A stretch of 64,000 bases of DNA from Strix aluco (taxonomy: Eukaryota; Chordata; Aves; Strigiformes; Strigidae). The notes under the pieces were generated by a model, which was not told where the DNA came from, searched no databases, and was given only the letters and a program-made list of their open reading frames with translations. Shown piece after piece: positions 34,401-48,200 of this stretch (positions are counted from its first letter, which is position 1; each line of letters opens with the position of its first letter). The stretch covers positions 2,790,001 to 2,854,000 of the forward strand of contig NC_133942.1 in NCBI RefSeq assembly GCF_031877795.1, read 5' to 3'. Made by a program: the position numbers and the translations under genes.

Positions 34401-35393
34401 ATACTCTTGTTCTGTCCCCCTGCAGAGCAGCTTGGAAGCGCTGATGAGCTGAGGGCTGTGAGCAGAGATCGGGCTTTTCCTTGTTGGCCCAGACTTTGGG
34501 CACAGCTACCCGTGTGTCAGCCAACAGCAATTCCAGATTTGGCCGTTGAGATCAAATTCAGCTGGGCTTTCTGTGTTGTGCTGGGTCATAAGCAAGGCCT
34601 GGGCATCCCCCGGAGGGGCCGGCATTGGTATTTTAAATGGCAGAAATATGCTTTCTGTGTACAAGTTTCCTTGCAGCCCATTTTCAGGGGTAGGGATCTT
34701 GAATGACTTCTTACTGGAATAACTCTCAGTGGGTGTCAGGAGCAACAAACTCATTTCTCTCTGTATTCACAACTCACAGGTCAGTGGAAGAGACGCTGGA
34801 ATCCAGCCTGTTTGAAGCTCAGCGGCACTTCTCTCAGCTGGAGATCACCAGGAGTCAGCTGGAAATCCAACTTCACGCAGTCACGCAGGCCAAGGAGGTG
34901 ATACAAGGTGAGAGCCTCCTGTCTCTGGTGATCCCCCTGCTAGGGAAGATGGTATAAAAATAGCTCTGTGTCCGCAGTGCTTGTGAGGAGATGGAGGCAG
35001 ATCTCTCCTGCACTGGAGTTCAGATGGCGTAAGGTCAGTGAAGTCAGAACCATTGTGTAGACTCTGAATCTTGCCGTTTGTCCTGTCCAGGGGCAGTGAA
35101 GTGCCTTCAGTGTGAGCTGGAAGCAGAGCGATTTCTAATGAGGCAGGAACGGGAAAACATGGCACAGCAGCTCCTGCAGACAGAACAGCAGTATAACAAT
35201 CCCCTCAAACTGCGGCAAACTGATCATGAAGTGGAAATAAACCAGCTCCTACAAGACCTGGTAGGAAACAATATGCTTCTGAATTCTTCAAGCAAGCTTT
35301 GTGGGCTGGCTTTAGAAGAGTAATAGCCTGAGTGTGTGAAATGGGAGCAACCATCTGTCATAGGTCACACCTGGCTGGGCCAGGCAGATAATC

Positions 35394-35728
35394 CTGACCC
35401 CTAAACCCCACCCCCTAACCCCATAACACTAACCCCCTGACCCCTCACCCCTACCCCTAACCCCTTCCCCAACACCCAACCCCTAACCCTTACGCCCAAT
35501 GATAACACCTAACCCTGACCCCTGATCCCTAACCCCAACCCCAAACCCCTCCCCTTCCTCCCTATGCCCTAACCCCCAACCCCTTAACCCCTCCCCCCTC
35601 CCCCTCCTCCCTACCCCCTAACCCCTAATCCTAACTGCTACCCCTTACCCCAACCCCTAGCCCCTAAGCCCTTATCCCAACCCCTAACCCTATCCCCTGT
35701 TCCCCCTAACCCTAAACCTCGTACCTGA
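35394..35728. repeat. Degenerate telomere-like (CCCCTAA)n block
   Basis: About 335 bases composed almost wholly of CCCCTAAC, CCCTAAC, ACCCCTACC and related variants, including many exact CCCTAA hexamers. It lies in the CEP250 intron between exons ending 35,260 and starting 36,434. The C-rich strand is the plus strand. Confidence 0.85.
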
Positions 35729-36202
35729 AGGCGTGTGAAGACCCCCAGGACTCTGCCAGGACAGTAAAAGCAGCCACAGATTCAGCGTGGGCCTAAGGTG
35801 AGTTTAGCTGGAGGTTGGGTGCTCCCCACCCAAAGCCTGGCAGGAAAGGGGTAGGATCTTACCAGGCTCCTGTCTGCCATGAAGTAGACTCCTCACATTG
35901 CTGCCAACTGCAGTCACAGGAACTTTCTCCCTTTCTTTCTGTCCTGTCACCGTCGTCAGAGGTGTTATCTCTGGGTGTGACGCATGTGGAACAGGCCCCT
36001 TGTTCCTGGTACTTCCGTTCGTGGCCTGTCTTGTGACTGGGGCATCAGGTCTCTTTCTCACCCTGCGGTCCATCTACATCTTTTCACTGATGGAAAGGGG
36101 TGTGAGCTTTGAAAATAGACTCTAAGAATAGAGAGAAATCCTGAGGAGACAGGTGCTAGGAAACAGGCAGCCATGGAGAGAGGAAGGTAACATCTCCTTT
36201 TC

Positions 36203-36261
36203 ATAATGGTTGGACTCAATGATCTTAAAGGTCTTTCCAACCTAAATGATTCTATGATTCG
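36203..36261 (+). mobile_element. CR1 3' tail remnant
   Basis: GGTTGGACTCAATGATCTTA, GGTCTTTCCAACCTAAATG and ATTCTATGATTC: the last 60 bases of a CR1 element. Confidence 0.8.
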
Positions 36262-39200
36262 TCCACCTGCTGACCCGCCTTTTAAGTTCCTTGACAGGAC
36301 GTGATTTATGGAGAGCACAAAGCCGTTGTTGTGCACTGTTGAGGTGGGGGGTTGTGAGAGGGATGAAGCTTCACATTTGTTTTGAGGAGCGTGGCTGGGA
36401 CTTCACCTTGAAGTCTTTCCCTCCACTCCTCAGGCAAGCGAGCGGGAAGGGCATCATTCAGAGCTGCAGAAGATACTGGAGCAACGGGAAAAAGAGAAGG
36501 TGGAGACAGAAGGGGGGCACGAGAAGCAGCTGTTTGATATGAAGCAGAAAGTTGCTACCATGCGAGCTCAACAAGAGGAGGAACGAACCAGAGTCGAAAA
36601 TGCCAAGCCAGAGGTAAAGACTGTAAAAGGAGAATTTGTGTAGCTTTGTTGCAAGGCTAGAGCCGTGGGAGATGTCTGGATGTCGGGCTGTGTGGAGCAT
36701 GCCCTGCATGCTTTCTACATTGAATTTGGTGAGGTGAAAGGCAAGCAGGGTTCTCTTTGGGACTAGGAGTGAGACCTGTCAGAGGAAGCCGGGCAGAAGC
36801 ATCCCCTTTCAGTTGAGATTTTTGTGCTGCTATTGTTTTTTAAGACTTACCTCAGAGTATTTTCACAGTCCTCTTTTGATCTTTACTGATACATGCTTAT
36901 AACCTTAACTCCATTAAAGACCAAACGGAATTTGTAGGACTGAATCCCCATGAGGATGGGGTTTCTGTTTGGGGGGGACAGGGGGGCATGGCAGGATTGT
37001 TGACAAATAAAAACAATTTTAAAGACTCCTCTGAAATATTTCTGAGCAGTGAAACAGGGGTGTCTTCTGGGCTGTTTTAAGTCACTTGCTGGTAAGCTCT
37101 TTTGTGCCCAGATCTCCTGTGCAACCCTGTCACACAGTGAGATCCTCCTTGTGTCCCACCCAAAGTCCTCTTCACGGAGTCTGCCTGGGGACAGCAGTAC
37201 CCCCAGCTGTGTCTGCAGGTATTGAAATGCCAGGGCAGTGCTCAGAGATGTCAGTGTGTCCCTGTCATGTCAGTACTTTACCAAAGTCTAATGAATACCT
37301 TAAAAATGAAGTAATTTTCACCAAACCCCACTTGGAATACATGAGTTTTCTGAAGGAGCTGCTCTCTTCAGCCCTCTGGCAGCCCTGCATTTTCTCTGCT
37401 GCTAACTAGGTGTGAAAGTTGCTGTTGAAAGACAAACAGGACACAGCAGAAGATGAGGGACACCCTCACCAGCAAGGCGAGACATTTGAGAAGTGCCACA
37501 CACTTTCCTGTTAGGCGTTAGATGTTTGTTGGAGGTTCAATCACAGGGGGACTGTGGCTGGACCATGTTCATACGGCCAGTCTCACTTAGGAAGCTGTGT
37601 CTGCAGGTGGGCAGAGAAGGGCCTGGGAGAGCAGCAACACAGCGCTTTGAGAACGCGTCAGCCCGTCGGTGTTGGAGCCTTGCCACACAAATTCTGTGTG
37701 GGAAGTTTAAACCTGTCTTCTCTTTGTTTCTGTGCAGGTCCTGCGAGAAAAGGAGCGTGAGAAGAGTGCTTTGTTAGAGACACTACTTCAGCCTCAGGGA
37801 GAGCTAAGAGCAGCCAAGCAGCAGCTGGAGCAGCTCAGGCAGGAGGTGAAAGAGCAGCGCGAGGATGGGCAGGTAAGTCTGACTAGTAGGGTGGGTTGAA
37901 GGAACAGGCCGTTGGCAACTGGACGTAAGCTGAGAGAGGCTGAGAGACCCAGGTAACAGAGTGAAGGGCAGTGACAAGGAAATAAAGCCTAAGTGCTGTG
38001 ACTGAGGAGGCAGGGACTGCTGCAGGCACTGAAAGCCCAGAGCCTGATGAGCTCCGAGATCAGCAACAGGAAGGAAGTGTTACAGTGGAAGCAGAGCTGG
38101 GTAGAAGAGCAGAAGTGGCTGAATGAATGTGATTTTGAGACAGAAAGAAGAGAAAGCTGAACCTGATGGCGGTCCCAGCAGCTTGCTCTCCATTTGTGTT
38201 GGCAGAACATCACAGAAAAACTGCAAGCAGAGCTGCAGGAAACTCAGAGTAAGATCAAGGCAGTGGAGAAGAGGCACAAGGAAGAAATCAAAACCATGAA
38301 AGAAGAAATTAATGTCCTCCTTCAGCAGAGGGATGTTCTACAAAACCAGGTGAGTGAAACAGCAATAGCCACTGCAGTCATCAGCCAGGTGGTCTCTCCC
38401 CATGGCAGAGCAGCAGGGGATGGGGTGAGTCCCTCTGGCTGCCATCACACTGTGGTCTCCATCTCAGCTGGGCTGAAGGAGACTGACCGGCCAGCTGCTG
38501 CCCTGGACAGATGGGCTGCTCTTTGTGCCTGTTTGCCAGCACTCATCAGAATGGATTTCTGCTGGCCTGGTACTGCTAGCCTTGTTTTTTAAGGTGCTTT
38601 TTCAGATGAACATGGTGACCCACTTAGATTTTTAAACAAGCCAGCTGTATCCATTGTGGATCTGGTACTTTCATGAAAGGGTGGAATTTAAAGTTGTTCT
38701 TTCCCTTTCCTCACAGTATATGATATGGCTGATATGGCTGACAGTGGCAAGCTGTAGTCTTTGACTGCTTTGTTGTGTTTTCCTTGAGGTGGAAGAGTTG
38801 ACATCTCAACTAGCAGCCTCCAAAGAGTCCCAGCAAGTGACTGGCCACAAAGCTCAGCAAGATCCGAGTGAGGCACAGGAACTGTCAAGGCAGAAGGTGC
38901 TGGAGGTTGTGCACATCCAGAAGATCCTGGAGGAGAAGAGGAGTCAATGGGAGAAGGTAGAACATCAGAACAAGGAGCTGCAAGCGTGTTTGCAGTCTTT
39001 GGAGGGGAAAGGAGTCGATGGGGAGAAGTGGAGCATCACAACACAGAATTTCAGGCTTCGTTGAAGCTTCTAGAGAATGAAAAAGCCAGGTAAATGAAAG
39101 TCTGTGAAACTCTGTTCTGTTTAATGGATTCCCTCTTTCAGATCTTCACGTATCCAAGTGGCTCTGGCAGCATTTCATAAAAAGCAGAGTTCTGAACTCT

Positions 39201-42200
39201 CCATGCAGATATGTTTCATTCTCTTGATGTGGTGTTTCATTTTCTTTCCTTTTAATCCTTCAGTTACAGTTTTTCTGAAGACAGTGGCTTTTGGAGTAGT
39301 CCTTTACTTAAAATGAGGTGTTGTTTTCTTAGGTCGGCATGTTAATGCTGTTAAATGAAATTTTCAGGGGTTTCAAACCTGAAACACACCAAAGGAGGCA
39401 GAACGAGCTGCAGTGTAGTGAGCTGGATACATCCATCAGCTCTGTCTTGGGTCTAGTAAATTTTAAACATTTGGGATGTGTATCAGTCTTCCATCCTGAT
39501 GCCTTTGGTTAAAACCATGATTTTGAACTAAGCCAGATTCCCCTCTGAGGCACCCAAGAAATAAGCATGTTTCTTATTGCCATCTGTTTCCTCATTCCTC
39601 AAAAACTCCCAATGGGTGTCTGGAAGGGCTTGAGCAGGGTCCCTGCCAGCCTCACCAGTTACAGGTGTTACTGACTGTCCAAGGAACGCAAGAAAGAAGA
39701 GAAAGGGTAGGTAGGGTACTTCACCTGGTAAAGTCTTGCCAGCCTTCAACACACACCTTCATTGAAGAAGAGAAATAAAAGGCCGTGCCCTCTTGCTTCC
39801 CCCGTGAGGGATCTGGCATCTTATGTAAGGATCTGAGTATTTCCTCCAAACCTCCATTACTGCTTCTGGTATCAGCCTTCATTTCTCTAGCTGAAAGTAA
39901 TATGGGTGCTGCAAGTTTTACAAAACTCCCCAAAGATCACCTGGCTGTCAGTTGCTGCTGTTCCTACCAGGACAAGTTAGGGGAAGAAAATGTCTCTTCA
40001 TTATTGACAAAACCTCTCCCTTGGAGTCTCATTAGTCAAAAGAAAAATTTTCCTCTGCCCTAATGTCTTCATTTCAAGACTTTGTGGTGTTTCTATTCAC
40101 ATTCCCATCTCAAAAAAAAAAAATAGAGTATTTAGCCAATAATTCACCTTTCTTCTGTGGAAAAAAGCGTAGTGGGCACGTGCTTGGGTGTGGTTGCCAA
40201 CCTGGCTGAGGACTGAACAAGCAGCCTAGTTGTTCAGACAAACCTCAGCAGACAAATCAATTTTCCCCTTGGTGGAAGTCCTAAGAGTTTATTAAATGTT
40301 ACATACCATGTAGTAATGAGTTGCATGCTCTGACTTTCAGGCTGACTGTGTCTCTGGAAGAGAAGGAACTGAGCCTCAAAACCCTGGAAGAAAACAACCT
40401 TGCCCAGCACAACAAGGTGTCTCAGCTTCCTTCTGCTCTTCGCCAGGCCGAGCAGCTCCATTCAGACCGCAGAAGAGAAATACAAGAGCTCAACAACCAG
40501 GTGACCTGTGCACTAGCATCCTCTTCTCCAGGGACATAGAATACCACCTTCAGCTTGTAGGCCTCAACTTGTTTTCCCTCCCAACAACATACACTCCTTC
40601 TGTGTTGTGCCCATAGACTGCACACTGAGGCTGGATCTGCTGTGTTCTGCCTGGGCTTTCCCCGGTTCTCTCATGGTTCATGGCATTCAATGTCTGAGGA
40701 GAAACAGAAGACTCCTCTGGAGCTTCTCAGTATCTCTGTTCCAGATGTTGTCCCCAGATGGTGTTTCTGCCCCTGCCAGGCCCTGAGCAGTCTGGTGAGA
40801 CAGCATTGGTTCTGGCAGTCTGTGGGAGCACTCCCGGCTCGGCCGTTCAGCTGGCATTGGGGAGGTGCCCCATGAAGGATGCCGATTGTCTCCCCTTTGC
40901 TTCTAATCCCAGGCGTCCCTGGCAGCCCCACTCTCCATGCAGGAATGCTTCATCTGCCCCCTCACCCTGCCAGCCAGCCCCTCACACCCTCACACACACA
41001 GGAACCTTCATTTCTGAGGTTGGAAAGCACAAAAACCTGACAGTTTGACCGTTCCTTTGGGGATGGGGAAACTTCCTTCAGGCCCCTTAGCCTCCAGGTA
41101 CCTGTTTGTAGCTTGTTTTGCTCAGTTTGAATCCTTGGCCTCGTGTGTTCTGTTTCCAGTGTGGTTTTTGGCTTGAAGTAATTCTTCCTTGGCCCTTTCC
41201 TCTAGTCCCGCTCTGGTGCCTCAGCAGCAGCGCTGTCCCTGAGCGCTGTGCGTCTGTGTTACAGGTGCAGTCGCTGCAGGAGGCAGCGCTGGAGGAGGAG
41301 GCTGGCCTGGCAGCTGGGGAGGAGCAGCTGCTGCGGGATCTGGAGGAGTCCCAAGCAGGCGAACGGTGCTCGAGGAACTCTCTGTGCGTGCTGGAGGCTG
41401 AGGTGTCTGAACTGCGTTTGAGGCTCTGTAGCACAGAGAGCAGAGCACAGGCATTGACCACGGGGTGTCAGCAGCCAACAGTGCCCCCCGCGAAGCCCGA
41501 TCCCAGCTGGACAAACTGCACTTGGTTCTCCAGCGCATGGTCTGTGACAGCAGAGACTTAGTCCCTTGGAGTTCAGGCAAGTGTGGGGCTGGGTTCACAG
41601 GTCTGTAGGCGGGTATAGGGGAGCAGGTGCTGGGGGTGTGGTTCTTTGTAATCCTGATGTGACAGACCTGTCCTGTCAGTTTAGGCTGATTCAAGCCTTG
41701 GGAAGTCTTGGAAGCCTGACATCCCTGCAGAGACAAGTCCGTGTTTGTATGTGGGGAAATGACCAGCATCAGAATGAAATAGGGCCCAAGTCACAGGGCA
41801 CGTGCGTCCTTCCTTGAGGCAGTGCTGACATTAGTGGTCATCAAAATAATGTCAGCCCGGGACACACGTCTTGCTGTAACACGAGCTCTAGGACGGCGTC
41901 AAAGGCACTGCCACCTCCTCCTGTGCATAAAGAGGCCTTGTTTGTTGGAGACCCTTTCGGTTAAAGCTTGCAACAGAATGGCTTCTCTCTCCAGAACAGG
42001 GTCATGCCTGGGGCCCAGCTGTTTCCCAGGCCAGGGACCTCCCTGCGGAGCTCACAGTGGACAGAGTGGCCGCAGCCCTACAAGACCTGCGCCAGCACCT
42101 GCAGCAGACTCAGTGAGATCTGGTAACTTGTGTCTAGTGCACCCAGAAATCCCGTCCTGCTGCTGCACTGAACTGACAAGCAGAGTGCCAAAGCCAGAAT

Positions 42201-45200
42201 GGATGTAAATTCTTGTGGGCCAGGTTGGCTTGCTGCCACGGGGGAAAGGAGAATCCCCATCCCATGTACCATTACTGCCCAGCTGCCCCCTCCCACCTTG
42301 GCTGTTTCTGCCTGTGTGTTTGTACCTTTTTGTCTCCCGCCAGCAGTGGCTCTGTGAGGTGATGCTTCTCTTGTTACCTCTTCCAGAAGGATGCAAGGAA
42401 GAAGATACAGGACTCGGAGCTGGAGCTGAGCAAGAGGCAAGCTGAGAAGGAGTATTTCAGTGCCTGCCATCAAGAGCTGCAGAAACAGTTGGCTCAAAGC
42501 CAGGAAGGTACAACTTCCCTTTTCCAACCCACTGACCCCATCCTGTCTCACCAGTGGGGGTCTCTGATACCACGCAGAGGGAAAATGCAGTGCCCAGGGA
42601 TGGGAAGAGGAGAAAAACAACAAGCCTGAGACTTATCGATAGAACTACCAGGGAAGGATTTTTGTAGAGAAAGATCCAGTGTCTGGCAGTGCATCTGGCT
42701 GTGTGACTGGTGATAATGTGCAGAGGTGGTGCCTTTCATGTCCCATGTCACTGCTAAGTAGGTGTAGCGTGATGCCTCACAGTATCCTTCTCTGTGTGGT
42801 CTTTGAAAGCACCAGCCTCAAAAAGCCTTGTCTTTATCGACTTCCTTTTCCTCTTACATGGCAGATTCACAGAGCATGAGTTCAGTGTTAAGTTCCTGTG
42901 TATTGCATCCTTCCTTCTGCTGCTTTTCCTCGTTCTCTGGTACCTCGTGCTTCTGCATCCTTCTCACCTGTTTTCTTGCCGATATGATTTGGTATCTGAG
43001 CTCACAGCCATAGAAAACACAATTTTTTACTTCCGTAGCCTTTGGTAACATGTTCATGTTGTGTTTATCTATAAACTGCTTTTCACATGTAGGTAGTTGC
43101 CTTTTCCTCTAATCTCCAGGCCATCCCAGAGCCTCCAGGGCTATTGGCCTCTCTCTATTATAGCTGGACAGACATTCCTTCTCCTTTCTCTGTCATTGCT
43201 TTCCCACTCCCCACATCAGAATTGGGTTTTTATCTCATTGTCGTGTTTTCCTTGTCCCAGACTGCAGGAACAGGGAGGTGTGGGCGTTGCTTGTTGCCTC
43301 CCCCACAGGCTGTCGCCTGCTCATGTAGAGCCTTTACCTGTTCAATATTTCTTCATGTTCCCTCTCTGAGATGGAACTGCTGATCATTTTTCAGAGAGTT
43401 TTCCAGGCCTTAGATCATCGCTTTTTTCTGGAACATTCATAGTTTTTACTACATATGTTACATATGATAAAGCTTATATAATTGAAATTCTGCCAGTGGA
43501 TGGATCCTGCTTGTCCCACTAGTCGGTTCTTTCCATCCTTAGTTCCTGTCTATTAGTTTAGTGTATTAGTTTAGTTTTAGTTCCTGTCTATCTGTAGTCA
43601 TCCTTGCTTCAGCTCTCGGTACTGGTGTGATGCTCAGTGGGTTTTTTCTTGCCGTTGTCCTAGTACCACTGAATATTTCCTTTCTTCTTTTTTTCTGCCA
43701 GTGCACAACATATTCCCCTAGCTTCATTCTTTTGAACAAATACCAAAGCACATCTTCAAGCACAACGTTGACAGATCTGTTTTTTTCTGTAAAGTCTCTT
43801 AAGTCTTCCTGGTCAATGAACTGTGTCATAGTCAGTCTTCACTTTTGCTTCTTCTTCCTTTTCCTTTAGGACACTGGATCTGACTCTCGCCTCCTGTCTC
43901 TGCCCGTGTTTCACTGATGTCAGTGCTACCTGCTTCTCACACTGTGGGTGATGTGCTGCCATGCCCTTAGCCCTGCCCTTTCAACTCACAGAAGAGCAAG
44001 CACATTTTCATATTCTCCTGAACCTTGCCACTCTCATTCTTCTTTTATTCTCTGCCTGGAAGTTTCCTTTATTTATGTGTGCTTTGAAAGTCCTTGTGGG
44101 CTTAGGGCCTGGAAAACACAGACAGGCAGGTAAGAAAATGGTGCTTTCTCTGTAGGATGCAAATCAGTTTAGTTTTGCTTTGCTTGTCATCTTCTCCTTC
44201 ACCTTTCCTGCTGCAGAGACACAGATGGCAGAACACAAGAAGAACTCTCTACACAGTGCCTTGCAGGAGGAGGCTGCTGCTCTAAAAAGGAGACTGTGAC
44301 TCTACATCAAGAGGTGGCATCTTTGGAAAGGAAACTGGAGACCACTGAGAAGCACAGAAAGGATGTCCTGGTGAGGCTGGCAGATGCCATGAAGAGCCAT
44401 TTCTTATGTATTTTTTGGCCTTCTGTTAATCATTTTAAGGAGCAACTTTTTCCAGTGGAGATCTGATTTTAGGTGGTCTTGTACAAGTGCAGTCCAGATC
44501 TGAGAAGGCAGAGAATATGCAAATGCTCACGAAGCTTCCCTCATTTTCCCCTTCCATTCATCATTCCTGTTTCCCAGACTTGCTCTCCTGCCAGGCCAGG
44601 TAAGCTGAATTAGCAGGGTCATCACCTTGGGTAAGAGAAGACAGTCCAGAAAGGAGAGATCATTGAAATGACCAGTATCACAGACTTTGTGGAGAGACCA
44701 CAGACCACCATAAGAGCAGAAGAATATTTTTTATATCACTGGCTGTTTTTTAGTTTAACTTTTCCAGTTACGTCCCTCTGAATAAGTAGGGAAAGATGCT
44801 GTAGTCATATAAAATTCAGTTAAGATTCAGGGTGTTTATTTTCCTCTATTTTGATGATTTCTCCCCTTGAAACTTAAGTCAAAGTAATTTTCAAACTTGT
44901 CTCTCTTTACATTGCATGGTTTGGGCTATTATTTGTGTCCAAATCCGTATTTAGATTTCTTAATATCTGGATCAGAAAAAAGGGGTGAGAATACAAAAGT
45001 TTGCTAATAATAGAAAGCTGTTCAACATTACCAGTGAGAGCAGACAGTGGGAAGAAAATAGAGACATTTGAGAAACAAAAGTGCTGATTCAGATAAATAT
45101 GTCTGCCTGCAAGGGGACAGCCAGTCCTGATTTGAAACACAGAGTGACAGTCTGTGCTCTGACCATCACTCCTTCGAGAGGGCACAGTGCGGTTCTGGAG

Positions 45201-48200
45201 GATGGTACCATGAAAACACTACACAGTAGAGGTCCAAAAAAAACCCCCAACCCCAAAATGGGAAATCAAATGTCAGGGTTGTTCTCTCTTCCCTTCCTCC
45301 CTAATAGAGAGAACATCATCGTGCCACTGCCTAGATCATGTTTAGTCTGGACTTTAAATCCTGGCTGCAGGTCTGGTGGCTCCTCCCCAGAAGAACGTCC
45401 CAGAAGTTCAGAGAAGGGCAAAAAGGCAGATAGGCCAGTGGGACTCTGAGGGAAGAAACAGCCATCCTGCAGAGAGTGGTTTCAGAGAGGGACACGGGCC
45501 GGTTTCATCATCTCTGAAGGATTCTAAAGGTGTTTCCCATAAAGATATGGGAATATATATTCCTACAAATACATGACCTGCTTGGCCAGAGAAGCCATGC
45601 TTGCAGCCAGCAGGTTTGCCTGTCTGTATAGCTCCGGCCGGAGACCATTCACCTGCTGGAATGTTTTCTGTCAAGCCCAGAGCTACTGAAGGAACTACGG
45701 AGCTTGCTGTTAAAATTACCTCGGGTGCAAAAGCTGGGGATGGGTAATTGGTTCTCTCTTACCTGGGCAAACCTAGCCAACATGTTGTGGTTAGGATTTG
45801 GCATGGAAAGGAAAGGGCACAACTGACCAGAGTAATGTACTAAACTCAGTAGAATTGTATCACGATGGCTGAACAGCAGCTGCACTGATGGTGCTTAGAG
45901 GATGCTTTCGGAGATTTAGACTTCTGAGGTCCAGCTTTTCCGGTGTGTTGAAAGGAATTGAATTGGTCCCATTGCCCGATCTGGTTAACGGCTTCCTTGT
46001 GCATTCAGGACGTCCTTGTGCTGTGGTTCAAAAAGCACGAAGGCAAATTTGTGTGGATTTCTCCAAGGTGACCTGGAGGAGGGCCCCTAGGAAGAGAGTG
46101 TGTTGTCTTGGCCTGTGGACCAGGAGGAGAAGGGACTTAGCACTGTCCATGCCTTGGGCCGGTCACTCTCTCCGACTTGTTGATTCTGGCCCTTCCAACC
46201 CTGATGTGGCAGCAGCTCACGTAATCCCCTCTCTGTACCCAGCAGGCTGCTGCAGAAGGGGAGCAGCTCTCATGGCTCTCGGAGAAGAGACTCCTGCCAC
46301 AGCGGCTGGAACGTCTGCAGCAAGTAGTTGCAAGGCTGGAACTTGAGAAGACGGAGCTGGAGCAACTCAGTGCTGAGCTCAGGAGGACTCTTGAGCAGGT
46401 AAAACCGGCTTTCACTGCCTCTGCAAAGCCTCACGGTCCTCTGGAACACAACACAACTCCACAGACAGCACTTTGGAGTCCTCTGCTTGTTTCCTTCCCT
46501 CTCCCACTTTCCTCTGTGGACACACACTTTGGTGTTTTCTCTCTCTTCTCCCACCCCATTGCCTTCACAAATGCACATTCACTCCAGTACCACCCTTCTT
46601 GCCCCAGTGTCCCCATATGCACATGTGTCACTCTCGTGTCAGGAACTGTTTCCTCTTGCTCTTTCTCTTCCATAGTCTACTGCGAGTGCTTTTTGCCCTC
46701 ACAGTTCTCTGGTGCAGTTACAGTCTCTGAGCAGAAATCTCCTTGCTGTGATGCCCAGAGGTCCTTTCGCTCCTTGTTTGGTGGCAGCTTTCTGTGACCC
46801 TTTCTCCTGTCCGACGTGCAGGTGGAACGTGAACGGAGGAGACTGAAGAGATGTTGTCGGTCGCTGCCAGGTGCACGAGGATTTTCCCTCTCTGACCAGC
46901 ACAAGATCCCTGCTTCTAGAGAGGTGAGAACAGAGTCTTACTTGGTGGGAGGAGGGTCTGGCCATACAGAGGAACGATGGCCAATCCCAGTGGCAGCAGC
47001 CCCCCAGTATAGACCCAATAGAAGTTGAGTACAGACCATGGCCCTGGCCAGACTGGAGACTAAAAAGAAATCCTTGTGTTTTCTTCACAGGAGGAGTCTC
47101 AGGCTTGCCGCAGTCACTGATGAGCTGAGTTGCAGAACCAGGTGAGGAGTAGGAAAGCTCTCATCAAAAGCTGCTGTGCCCGTGCTGATGGGCACAACTT
47201 TGCACGATGCTACAGCCCAAGATCTGTCTGGCTGTCAGGAGGCAAGTGCAGCAGTGCTGGGAGGGCCCTGTCAGACACATCTGTTGGCCATGGCCAAACA
47301 ACATCATTCACCTGGGTCTAGTCTCTGACTTGCCTGAAGGTCAGGCATGGTGGGAAAGAGATTGGAAGAAATTCCCTTTGCAGAGCTGGCTGTCTGGGTT
47401 TCACATCTAGTCTGCTCTCGATGCTTAGCAGATTAGGGTCCCCCTCTTCATCTGGTTTGGCTTTATGTTGACAGACCTTGGTACTGTAATTCAAATGTAG
47501 CAGGTTCCATAAGCCACAGAACTCCTTTAGGAATTGCTTCTGTTGTTTGAGTTCACATGCCAAGAGAATATTTTCATAATCCCAGCTTGAGGTTGTGGGG
47601 AACACGGCCCTTGGCAAAGCACGTGTCACTTTGAGAACAGAGGAAAGCCTCTGACCTGAGCCGTTTCCCCCAAAACAGCAAAGCCCGGAGTGCTGCTCCC
47701 AGTGCTGGCGTCTCCCACTCTCCAGAGCAGGCAGAGGGCAACATGCCAGAGCTGCTGTGGCTGCACCGCACTGCAAACCTACCGGGGGGTGGGAGCAGCG
47801 GGGTCTGTCCCACCAAAAGCCCAGCAGGCACCACCCCGTGTTGCCAGGAGATGGTAGAGTTTGAAGATTGTCAAGGCCTCGGCAGTCCTCATCGAGTTAC
47901 GCTCTGCTCACTTGTGAAACGCTCTAAAGTTAGGAAAAATGAGGGTTTGCTCCCTTTCTGTGTGCTAGCTGTCAGGTTTTTAAGCCAGACCCTGCAGAGC
48001 AGTTCTTCACTGCCTGGTGTAACCAGTAGAAACTTGAATTGTTGCTCATCTGAGCTCGGCTCAGGGGACTCTGGGAACCCGCTGCTCCCTGCGGCACAAG
48101 GACACAGCGTCGGTCAGGGCTGGAGGTAGAAGGTGCAGCCGGAGCCGTGGAGCTGCGGCTGGGCCTGGCGCTGGGGGCTTGTCTGAGCTCGGCCTTTTGC

